Source: Oceanospirillales bacterium
GTDB lineage: Bacteria; Pseudomonadota; Gammaproteobacteria; Xanthomonadales; SZUA-36
Length of the DNA: 5,716 nucleotides
NCBI GenBank assembly: GCA_003232965.1
Contig: QIKG01000251.1
Location: 1 to 5,716 of the forward strand
Direction: 5' to 3'
Shown: positions 1 to 5,716 of the stretch, piece by piece
How positions within the stretch are numbered: position 1 is the first letter of the stretch
How the letters are laid out: each line of letters starts with the position of its first letter
Notes under the pieces: generated by a model
What the model was told of the DNA's origin: nothing
Database searches by the model: none
The model's input: only the letters and a program-made list of their open reading frames with translations
Made by a program: the position numbers and the translations under genes

Positions 1-872
1 AACTGGTAGAGCATGGCGGTATTATCACTACCCATTGCGAAAACGGCGACATGGTCGACCGCAACATTGAACAGAACCTGGCAGCAGGCAATACTGCACC
101 AAAATACCATGTGCTTTCCAGGCCGGCTATTTGTGAAGCCGAGGCTGCCGGACGGGCTATTGATCTTGCCTATGAGTCTGGTTGTTCATTGTATATTGTG
201 CATACCACTTGCGAAGAATCTCTGGCGCGGGTGAAAACAGCAACAATGCGTGGTCAGAAGGTGCATGTTGAAACCTGTATTCAATACCTGTTATTAGATG
301 AATCTGAATACTTCAAGGATGGTTTTGAAGGCGCCAAAGTGGTTATGAGCCCTCCGCTAAGAAAGAAAAAAGACCAGCAGGCACTTTGGGATGGAATTAA
401 CCAGAATCTGGTGCATCATGTGGCTACCGATCATTGTCCTTTCTGCATGGATCAAAAAGCCATGGGTAAAGATGATTTTTCTAAAATTCCCAATGGTGCT
501 CCTGGTATCGAAAACCGCTTTGAATTGTTGTACAGTGAAGGGGTGGTGAAGAATCGCATTTCACTGAACAAGTTTGTGGAGATGAGCTCGACAGGCGCTG
601 CTAAAATATTTGGACTGTTTCCCCGCAAGGGCACTATAGCCGTTGGTTCTGATGCGGATATCATAATTTTTGACCCGAAAGTTGAGCATACAATATCTGC
701 CGATACCCACCATATGCGGGTAGACTATAATCCCTATGAAGGTTGGCAGGTGCAGGGCAAAACCCGAACTACCATTTTACGGGGAACGGTCGCAATCGAT
801 AACGGCGAGGCGATGGTAGGTGAAGGTTTTGGAAAATACCTTAAACGCGCACCGTTTAAGCCGCTAATATAG
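1..872 (+). CDS. hydA: Dihydropyrimidinase (D-hydantoinase family), 5'-truncated
   Basis: This cytosolic, binuclear-metal amidohydrolase opens 5,6-dihydrouracil or dihydrothymine to the N-carbamoyl-beta-amino acid. The reading frame is open from the window edge (first whole codon at 3) and gives 289 residues before TAG at 870-872. The ATG at 51 is internal, because the family motif THCENGD lies upstream of it. Visible metal ligands, by family pattern, are His of THCENGD (codon 33-35, His183 of bacterial hydantoinases), His of YIVHTT (201-203, His239) and Asp of ATDHCPF (429-431, Asp316). The substrate-loop signature IPNGAPGIENR follows at about 486-518. The N-terminal HxH pair and the carbamylated lysine would lie off the window, roughly 170 residues upstream by comparison with the family. 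The IPNG..G.E.R block and the neighbouring preTA favour dihydropyrimidinase over allantoinase or dihydroorotase. Some homologues also take hydantoins, so exact substrate range is inferred. It is the first visible gene of the operon, and a gene further upstream cannot be excluded. Confidence 0.95.
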   Translation, partial: LVEHGGIITTHCENGDMVDRNIEQNLAAGNTAPKYHVLSRPAICEAEAAGRAIDLAYESGCSLYIVHTTCEESLARVKTATMRGQKVHVETCIQYLLLDESEYFKDGFEGAKVVMSPPLRKKKDQQALWDGINQNLVHHVATDHCPFCMDQKAMGKDDFSKIPNGAPGIENRFELLYSEGVVKNRISLNKFVEMSSTGAAKIFGLFPRKGTIAVGSDADIIIFDPKVEHTISADTHHMRVDYNPYEGWQVQGKTRTTILRGTVAIDNGEAMVGEGFGKYLKRAPFKPLI

Positions 873-889
873 TTTTAATAATTAAAAAT

Positions 890-900
890 AGAGAGAGAGA
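890..900 (+). promoter_or_regulatory. (AG)n purine tract serving as ribosome-binding region
   Basis: The 32-nt spacer between the dihydropyrimidinase stop and the next gene is AT-rich and then carries five AG units plus a final A. It ends 4 nt before the ATG at 905. There is no AGGAGG, but GAGAG repeats can pair partly with the anti-Shine-Dalgarno end of 16S rRNA in several registers. The spacing favours ATG 905 over the in-frame ATG at 914, which would sit 13 nt away. The ribosome-binding role is inferred from position and composition. Confidence 0.55.
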
Positions 901-904
901 CAAA

Positions 905-1771
905 ATGGCCAATATGGTTAAAGCTGCGATTATTCAAATCGGCAATAAATTACACGGGGATGAGAGCGTTGCTGCACACAATAAAGCCATGCTTGAGGCG
1001 CATATTCCTTATATCGAGGAAGCCGGAGCCAAAGGCGTACAAATGCTCTGTTTTCAGGAAATCTTTAACGGCCCATACTTTTGTCCTTCACAAGACAGCA
1101 AGTGGTATGCAGCAGCCGAAGCCATTCCCGATGGTCCGACTACTCAGCTTATGTGCGAGTATGCGCGTAAATATAATATGGTAATTGTAGTACCCATATA
1201 TGAAGAGCATATGCCTGGGGTTTATTTTAATACCGCTGCCGTTATTGATGCCGATGGTACATATCTTGGCAAATACCGCAAAAACCATATTCCTCAAGTG
1301 GCAGGCTTTTGGGAAAAATTCTTTTTCAAGCCTGGAAATCTAGGTTATCCCGTATTTAAAACAGCCTATGGCAATGTTGGTGTGTATATTTGTTACGACC
1401 GCCACTTTCCGGATGGTGCCCGTTGTTTGGGTCTAAATGGTGCGGATATTGTGTTTAACCCATCTGCTACCGTTGCCGGACTTTCGCAATATTTGTGGGA
1501 GCTGGAACAACCCGCACACGCGGCTGCAAACGGTTATTTTATTGCTGCAATTAACCGGGTGGGTGAAGAAGCCCCCTGGAATATCGGTAGATTTTATGGC
1601 TCTTCCTACTTTGCCGACCCGCGTGGGAAGATTGTCGCTCAAGCCAGTGAAACCGAAGATGAAATGTTGATTGCCGAGCTCGATTTTGATCAAATACGCG
1701 AGGTTCGGAATAACTGGCAGTTTTTCCGCGATCGTCGTCCGGAAACCTATGGTCAGCTGACGGAGTTGTAA
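905..1771 (+). CDS. Beta-ureidopropionase, nitrilase superfamily (UPB1-like)
   Basis: This cytosolic hydrolase converts N-carbamoyl-beta-alanine (or the 2-methyl form) to beta-alanine (or beta-aminoisobutyrate), CO2 and ammonia, the last step of the pathway. The 288-residue protein is a single carbon-nitrogen hydrolase domain. The catalytic set is visible: Glu52 in FQEIF, Lys126 in YRKNHIP, Glu137 in WEKFFF and Cys163 in ICYDRHFPD. The motifs RKNHIP, NPSATVAGLS, AINRVG and FYGSSY match animal beta-ureidopropionase. The related N-carbamoylputrescine amidohydrolase normally has CWDQWFPE at the cysteine, which is absent here. It lacks the N-terminal extension of the roughly 384-residue animal enzyme and has a shorter loop after INRVG. 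Start 905 is chosen for its spacing to the purine tract; Met4 (914) is a possible alternative. The stop abuts the permease start. Many proteobacteria use an unrelated M20-type amidohydrolase for this step. Function is well supported by motifs and neighbours; activity is not proven by sequence. Confidence 0.92.
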   Translation: MANMVKAAIIQIGNKLHGDESVAAHNKAMLEAHIPYIEEAGAKGVQMLCFQEIFNGPYFCPSQDSKWYAAAEAIPDGPTTQLMCEYARKYNMVIVVPIYEEHMPGVYFNTAAVIDADGTYLGKYRKNHIPQVAGFWEKFFFKPGNLGYPVFKTAYGNVGVYICYDRHFPDGARCLGLNGADIVFNPSATVAGLSQYLWELEQPAHAAANGYFIAAINRVGEEAPWNIGRFYGSSYFADPRGKIVAQASETEDEMLIAELDFDQIREVRNNWQFFRDRRPETYGQLTEL

Positions 1772-1774
1772 GTG
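1760..1774 (+). promoter_or_regulatory. Ribosome-binding site deciding a GTG start
   Basis: ACGGAG at 1760-1765, inside the last codons of the beta-ureidopropionase gene, lies 6 nt before GTG 1772-1774. The GTG directly follows the TAA stop at 1769-1771, so the two genes touch without overlap. The next in-frame ATG (1886) would remove the cytoplasmic N-terminus and part of the first membrane segment, so GTG is the better start. Translational coupling is inferred. Confidence 0.65.
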
Positions 1775-3211
1775 GAGACAGCCAAGTCTGATTTCGACCC
1801 CGGCCTTAGCAACCCGGATATAGCCCCGGTACCCGCGGCACAGCGCGACTGGAAAGCGGTTAGCTTCTTTTCACTGTGGGTAGGCATGGCGGTAAATATT
1901 CCCGCCTATATGATTGCTGCATCTTTGGTTAATGGTGGCATGAGCTGGCAGCAAGCCATGTTCACAGTGCTGCTGGGTAACTTGATTGTCTTTATCCCAA
2001 TGTCTTTGTCTGGCCATGCAGGCACTAAATATGGCATCCCGTTTCCGGTATTTGCACGCGCGGCCTTTGGTATTTATGGCGCACATATTCCTGCATTGCT
2101 AAGGGCAATAGTTGCTTGCGGTTGGTTTGGTATTCAAACCTGGATTGGCGGTGCTGCAATATACACCATCATATTAATTTTCTGGCCGGCAGCGGCCGAG
2201 CTACCTGCTGTATTACCCGCTTGGATGGGTGTACAACTGGTGCAATTCAGCTGTTTTATGGCCTTTTGGGCAATGAATATCTGGTTGATTTGGAAGGGTA
2301 TCAATTCCATCCGGATTCTGGAGCATATTGCCGCACCCTTCCTGTTATTGTGTGGCCTGGGCTTGTTGATTTGGGCATATCAGCAGGCTGATGGTTTTGG
2401 GCCGATGCTGGAAGCTAAATCACAATTTAAAACCTCTGCAGAGTTCTGGAATTTATTCTGGCCGAGCCTAACAGCAATGGTCGGTTTCTGGGCAACCTTA
2501 ACCCTGAATATTTCCGATTTTACCCGCTATGCCAGTTCTCAGCGCGCACAGGTAATCGGCCAGTTATCCGGCCTGCCCACCACCATGACATTCTTCGCCT
2601 TTATCGGCGTTGCGGTGACCAGTGCCACTATTATTATTTTTGGTGAAGCTATTTGGGATCCGGTGGTTTTAGTGCGCCGTTTTGAATCCCCCTGGTTGGT
2701 GTTGTTCTCTATGGTGGCGGTGATTATTGCGACTATTTCAACCAATGCAGCGGCTAATGTTGTTGGTCCCGCAAATGCTTTTTCTAATTTACTACCAGCG
2801 AAAATAGACTTTAAACGCGGTGGTTATATTACCGGCATTATCGGCATACTGATGATGCCCTGGAAGCTGATCGCCGACCCCAGCGGATATATCTTTACCT
2901 GGCTCATCGGTTATTCAGCACTATTAGGCCCAATTATCGGGATTATTCTGGTGGATTACTTCCTGATTCGCAAAACCGAGCTGGATGTAGCTGATTTATA
3001 TCGGCGTAAAGGTCGATATGCCGGTGTAAATCCTCGTGCAATCATCGCATTGATTATCGGTATTATCCCCAATATTCCGGGCTTCCTGGCACATGTTGGT
3101 TTGTATGACGGTGAAGGGTTTATTGTAAATTTGTATAACTATGCCTGGTTTATTGGCCTGGCAATATCTAGTTTGGTCTATTATTTATTAATGCGGAAGC
3201 AACCCCTATGA
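1772..3211 (+). CDS. NCS1-family nucleobase/hydantoin permease
   Basis: This is an inner-membrane, probably cation-coupled importer of a pyrimidine base, dihydropyrimidine, hydantoin or allantoin-type compound. The 479-residue protein has about 12 hydrophobic segments, roughly at residues 30-53, 58-80, 104-137, 152-175, 182-203, 231-248, 268-292, 304-328, 350-367, 373-400, 421-445 and 452-475. A soluble N-terminal tail precedes them. Compared with Mhp1, the structurally known hydantoin transporter, GWFGIQTW carries Trp118 and Gln122 (Mhp1 Trp117/Gln121). ATISTNAAAN carries Ala320, Ser323, Thr324 and Asn329 (Mhp1 sodium-site Ala309/Ser312/Thr313 and substrate Asn318). Ala40 and Ile43 probably match Ala38/Ile41. 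These correspondences come from motif spacing, not from an alignment. Trp240 may be the helix-6 substrate tryptophan, but I cannot place it with certainty. Position between catabolic genes argues for uracil or thymine uptake, as for permeases in other pyrimidine-reduction clusters. The 3' end overlaps preT by 4 nt (ATGA). Confidence 0.92.
   Translation: METAKSDFDPGLSNPDIAPVPAAQRDWKAVSFFSLWVGMAVNIPAYMIAASLVNGGMSWQQAMFTVLLGNLIVFIPMSLSGHAGTKYGIPFPVFARAAFGIYGAHIPALLRAIVACGWFGIQTWIGGAAIYTIILIFWPAAAELPAVLPAWMGVQLVQFSCFMAFWAMNIWLIWKGINSIRILEHIAAPFLLLCGLGLLIWAYQQADGFGPMLEAKSQFKTSAEFWNLFWPSLTAMVGFWATLTLNISDFTRYASSQRAQVIGQLSGLPTTMTFFAFIGVAVTSATIIIFGEAIWDPVVLVRRFESPWLVLFSMVAVIIATISTNAAANVVGPANAFSNLLPAKIDFKRGGYITGIIGILMMPWKLIADPSGYIFTWLIGYSALLGPIIGIILVDYFLIRKTELDVADLYRRKGRYAGVNPRAIIALIIGIIPNIPGFLAHVGLYDGEGFIVNLYNYAWFIGLAISSLVYYLLMRKQPL
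3195..3211 (+). promoter_or_regulatory. Ribosome-binding site and ATGA stop-start overlap
   Basis: GGAAG at 3195-3199 lies 8 nt before ATG 3208-3210. That ATG shares bases with the permease TGA at 3209-3211. The arrangement is typical of termination-reinitiation coupling, which would keep permease and PreT synthesis linked. The coupling is inferred. Confidence 0.6.
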
Positions 3212-4530
3212 GCATTCAAAAAGGCCGCCTGAGCGCCGAGAAAATCGAACAGAATTACGTTGATTTGCATGCGCCATTAAACCTGCTTCAAGCAGAACAG
3301 GAAGCTGCCCGTTGTTTGTTCTGCCACGATGCTCCCTGTGTTGATGCTTGTCCAACCGGTATAGATATACCCGGTTTTATTCGTAAGATTTCCAGCGCTA
3401 ACCTGAATGGTGCAGCAACTACCATCCTTGAAGAAAACATCATGGGCGGGACCTGCGCCACAGTTTGTCCGGTGGAGGAATTATGCGAGGAAGTATGTGT
3501 TAAAAATACTTCTGAGCAAAAACCGGTGGTTATTGGGCAGCTACAACGCTTCGCAACTGATCACTTATTCGCCCAGGCAAAACAACCATTCCAGCGTGGC
3601 CCCGATAGCGGCAAACATATTGCAGTAGTAGGTGCCGGCCCAGCCGGATTATCTTGTGCCCATCGTTTGGCCATGTTGGGTCATCAAGTCAGCATCTTTG
3701 AAGCGCATGAAAAAGCCGGTGGGCTGAATGAATACGGACTGGCGGCTTACAAAATGAATGACCAACGAGCGGCTAAAGAAGTCGCGTTTATACTGGGTAT
3801 TGGTGGAATCGAAATCGAATACGGAAAGTCCTTAGGTAAAGATATCAGCCTAGATAAGCTACGCCAGCAATTTGATGCTGTATTTATCGGCCTCGGTCAT
3901 ACGGATGTTAATAATCTCGGCCTTGATAATGAAACCGCTGCGGGTGTCTACAACGCGGTTGATTATATAGAAGATATTCGCCAACAGGATTTGTCATCAC
4001 TGCCGGTAGGGCGTGATGTGGTGGTTATTGGCGGTGGTAATACCGCAATCGACATTGCTGTACAAATTAAGAAACTCGGTGCTGAGAATGTCAGCTTGGT
4101 TTATCGGCGCAGCCTAGATGAAATGGGTGCTACCGAGTATGAACAAGAAATTGCGCAAACCAATGGTGTGGTGATTCGAACACATGCCAAACCTACGGCT
4201 ATTCAAGCAACTGATGGTAAATTAGTTGCAGTAGAATTTGAATATACGCAAACCGACTCCAGTGGTCGCTTGATTGGTAGTGGTGAACGATTCAGCTTAC
4301 CTGCTGATCAGCTATTCAAAGCCATTGGTCAATCTTTTAACCCGCAACCACTACAAGATAGTGAGTGCCCGCAGATAACTACTGGCAGAATTCAGGTTGA
4401 TGCCCAACAGCGCACCAGTCTGGATAATGTCTGGGCCGGAGGAGACTGTACCGCGGGTGCGGATCTCACGGTTGAGGCTGTAAACGACGGCAAACTAGCC
4501 GCCCTCTCAATTCACGAATATTTGGACTAA
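3208..4530 (+). CDS. preT: Dihydropyrimidine dehydrogenase (NAD-dependent), electron-input subunit PreT
   Basis: This cytosolic partner of PreA oxidises NAD(P)H and sends electrons through FAD and two [4Fe-4S] clusters to PreA. It corresponds to the N-terminal half of animal dihydropyrimidine dehydrogenase (DPD). Residues 1-120 form the Fe-S domain: Cys36, Cys39, Cys44 and Cys48 (CLFCHDAPCVDACP), then Cys83, Cys87, Cys93 and Cys97. By spacing, all seven DPD cysteine ligands are kept. Gln113 falls 16 residues after Cys97, exactly like the unusual glutamine ligand Gln156 of DPD. The FAD site GAGPAG is at 142-147, the NAD(P)H site GGGNTA at 275-280, and the closing FAD motif AGGDCTAGADLTVEAV is near the C-terminus. 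The length of 440 fits the family (about 410-455). GltD, the small glutamate synthase subunit, has the same fold, but the adjacent preA decides the identity. YRR after the dinucleotide fold is compatible with either NADH or NADPH. The stop lies 2 nt before preA. Confidence 0.95.
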   Translation: MSIQKGRLSAEKIEQNYVDLHAPLNLLQAEQEAARCLFCHDAPCVDACPTGIDIPGFIRKISSANLNGAATTILEENIMGGTCATVCPVEELCEEVCVKNTSEQKPVVIGQLQRFATDHLFAQAKQPFQRGPDSGKHIAVVGAGPAGLSCAHRLAMLGHQVSIFEAHEKAGGLNEYGLAAYKMNDQRAAKEVAFILGIGGIEIEYGKSLGKDISLDKLRQQFDAVFIGLGHTDVNNLGLDNETAAGVYNAVDYIEDIRQQDLSSLPVGRDVVVIGGGNTAIDIAVQIKKLGAENVSLVYRRSLDEMGATEYEQEIAQTNGVVIRTHAKPTAIQATDGKLVAVEFEYTQTDSSGRLIGSGERFSLPADQLFKAIGQSFNPQPLQDSECPQITTGRIQVDAQQRTSLDNVWAGGDCTAGADLTVEAVNDGKLAALSIHEYLD

Positions 4531-4532
4531 AT

Positions 4533-5716
4533 ATGGCCGATCTTAGCTGTAAATTTGCTGGCGTTACTTCACCCAACCCCTTTTGGTTGGCATCAGCGCC
4601 ACCCACCGACAAACAATATAATGTCGAACGCGCCTTTGAAGCCGGCTGGGGCGGGGTGGTTTGGAAAACCCTGGGCGAGGCCGGCCCGCCAGTAGTCAAT
4701 GTTAGTTCGCGCTATGGCTCGGTTGATTACAACGGCCAGCGGATGATAGGTTTTAATAATATCGAGCTAATCACCGACCGTCCATTACAAGTCAATCTGG
4801 ATGAAATTACCGCCGTAAAAAAAGCCTGGCCAGACCGCGCCATGGTGGTGTCTTTAATGGTGCCTTGCAACGAGCAAGCCTGGAAAGAAATTCTACAAAG
4901 AGTCGAACAAACCGGCTGTGATGCCGTCGAGCTAAATTTTGGTTGCCCACACGGCATGAGCGAGCGCGGCATGGGCGCCGCTGTTGGCCAAGTGCCGGAA
5001 TATATTCGCGATGTAACCGGCTGGTGTAAAACCCATACAAACTTACCGGTTTTCGTAAAACTAACCCCCAATATTTCCGATATCAGACAACCAGCCCGTG
5101 CCGCACACGAAGGCGGCGCAGATGCAGTTTCCTTAATCAACACCATCAACTCAATAGTCGCAGTTGACCTTGATATCATGGCACCAAAACCAACCGTTGC
5201 CGGCAAAGGCGCACATGGCGGTTATTGCGGTCCGGCAGTTCGCCCCATTGCCTTAAGCATGGTTTCAGAAATCGCCCGCGACCCGCAAACCCACAAACTA
5301 CCTATTTCAGGCATTGGCGGCATCAACCACTGGCACGATGCCGCCGAGTTTATCGCCCTTGGCTGCGGCAGCGTACAAGTATGTACCGCCGCCATGCGCT
5401 ACGGCTATCGCATCATCGATGACCTGGTAGACGGCCTAAACAACTGGATGGACAGCAAAGGCCATAAAACCCTGGAAGACTTCCGCGGCGCCGCCATCCC
5501 CAATGTAACCGACTGGCAATACCTGGATCTAAATTATGAAACCATCGCCAGCATTGATGAAGATAAATGCATCGAATGCGGGCTTTGTCATATAGTTTGT
5601 GAAGATACATCCCATCAGGCAATTCGTGCCAGTAAAGATAAAAATGGCAAGCGCAGTTATACGGTAATTGATGATGAATGTGTTGGTTGTAACCTATGTG
5701 AACTGGTTTGTCCGGT
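4533..5716 (+). CDS. preA: Dihydropyrimidine dehydrogenase (NAD-dependent), catalytic subunit PreA, 3'-truncated
   Basis: This FMN- and Fe-S-containing subunit reduces uracil or thymine at C5-C6 with electrons from PreT. The frame is open from ATG 4533 to the window edge (394 codons plus 2 nt, no stop). Homologues have about 410-425 residues, so only some 15-30 are missing. The dihydroorotate-dehydrogenase-like barrel carries Lys45 (VWKTLGE), Asn113, Asn135 and the active-site Cys138 in ELNFGCPHGM, equivalent to Cys671 of animal DPD. It also has Lys176 (VKLTPN) and the Asn203-Thr204 pair (LINTIN). These equivalences are by motif. The C-terminal ferredoxin domain shows both [4Fe-4S] sets complete: Cys346/349/352/356 and Cys383/386/389/393. 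The GFNNIELITDR segment and the two terminal clusters separate it from dihydroorotate dehydrogenase, which has neither. The ribosome site is weak (TTGGA, 4522-4526), so translation probably depends on coupling from preT. Codon use differs clearly from the upstream genes: GGC strongly dominates for glycine. A long antisense open frame over its middle is a by-product of this C-rich coding. Confidence 0.95.
   Translation, partial: MADLSCKFAGVTSPNPFWLASAPPTDKQYNVERAFEAGWGGVVWKTLGEAGPPVVNVSSRYGSVDYNGQRMIGFNNIELITDRPLQVNLDEITAVKKAWPDRAMVVSLMVPCNEQAWKEILQRVEQTGCDAVELNFGCPHGMSERGMGAAVGQVPEYIRDVTGWCKTHTNLPVFVKLTPNISDIRQPARAAHEGGADAVSLINTINSIVAVDLDIMAPKPTVAGKGAHGGYCGPAVRPIALSMVSEIARDPQTHKLPISGIGGINHWHDAAEFIALGCGSVQVCTAAMRYGYRIIDDLVDGLNNWMDSKGHKTLEDFRGAAIPNVTDWQYLDLNYETIASIDEDKCIECGLCHIVCEDTSHQAIRASKDKNGKRSYTVIDDECVGCNLCELVCP

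Noticed and set aside
860..904. Possible internal promoter in the AT-rich spacer (TAATAAT-like box near 876)
   Set aside because: AT-rich sequence of this kind matches a -10 box easily by chance. I find no convincing -35 at the right distance, and the spacer is only 32 nt.
905..1771. N-carbamoylputrescine amidohydrolase (aguB) as identity
   Set aside because: The length fits, but the active-site region reads CYDRHFPD rather than the usual CWDQWFPE. The NPSAT and FYGSSY motifs and the pyrimidine-pathway neighbours favour beta-ureidopropionase.
4727..5206. A 159-codon open frame on the minus strand inside preA
   Set aside because: It lies wholly within a strongly supported preA. The C-ending codons of preA remove stops from the antisense frame, and the translation shows no recognisable family.
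5225..5622. Short open frames on both strands in the second half of preA
   Set aside because: They overlap the barrel and ferredoxin region of preA, whose active-site and cluster motifs are continuous in the coding frame. The alternative peptides are low-complexity, rich in Arg, Trp and His.
4533..5716. Dihydroorotate dehydrogenase (pyrD) as identity of the last gene
   Set aside because: The barrel fold is shared, but the ELNFGCPHGM active-site loop, two C-terminal [4Fe-4S] motifs and the adjacent preT identify PreA.
1..5716. An undescribed defence, mobile or RNA-based system
   Set aside because: Over 98 percent of the window is accounted for by five recognisable metabolic genes. I saw no repeats arrays, transposase, integrase or structured non-coding stretch.

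Overview
The window holds five head-to-tail plus-strand genes that encode the reductive (dihydropyrimidine) route of uracil/thymine breakdown and a matching transporter. Order: dihydropyrimidinase (5' end off the window), nitrilase-superfamily beta-ureidopropionase, NCS1-family permease, preT, preA (last residues off the window). Every junction is tight: a 32-nt gap, a 0-nt TAA|GTG junction, a 4-nt ATGA overlap and a 2-nt gap. One polycistronic message is therefore likely. Its promoter and terminator lie outside the window.

How the genes work together (established for these families): the permease imports a pyrimidine or related 5-ring/6-ring amide. PreT takes electrons from NAD(P)H through FAD and Fe-S clusters and passes them to PreA, whose FMN site reduces uracil or thymine to the 5,6-dihydro form. 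Dihydropyrimidinase opens the ring to N-carbamoyl-beta-alanine (or its 2-methyl form). Beta-ureidopropionase releases beta-alanine (or beta-aminoisobutyrate), CO2 and ammonia. All three catabolic steps are present, so the likely benefit is nitrogen scavenging and a supply of beta-alanine.

Organism: a bacterium. The mid-range GC content, the preT-preA split dehydrogenase and the protein character suggest a Gram-negative proteobacterium, perhaps a marine or soil gammaproteobacterium. This is inference only; no rRNA or other phylogenetic marker is present.

Region by region: 1-872 dihydropyrimidinase C-terminal part; 873-904 AT-rich spacer with an (AG)n tract acting as ribosome-binding region; 905-1771 beta-ureidopropionase; 1772-3211 permease with GTG start; 3208-4530 preT; 4533-5716 preA, open at the window end. 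No non-coding stretch exceeds 32 nt. I see no RNA genes, mobile elements, CRISPR or attachment sites. This is a known pathway rather than a new system. The points most worth a second look are the use of an animal-UPB1-like enzyme for the last step and a sharp change of codon use at the preT/preA border.
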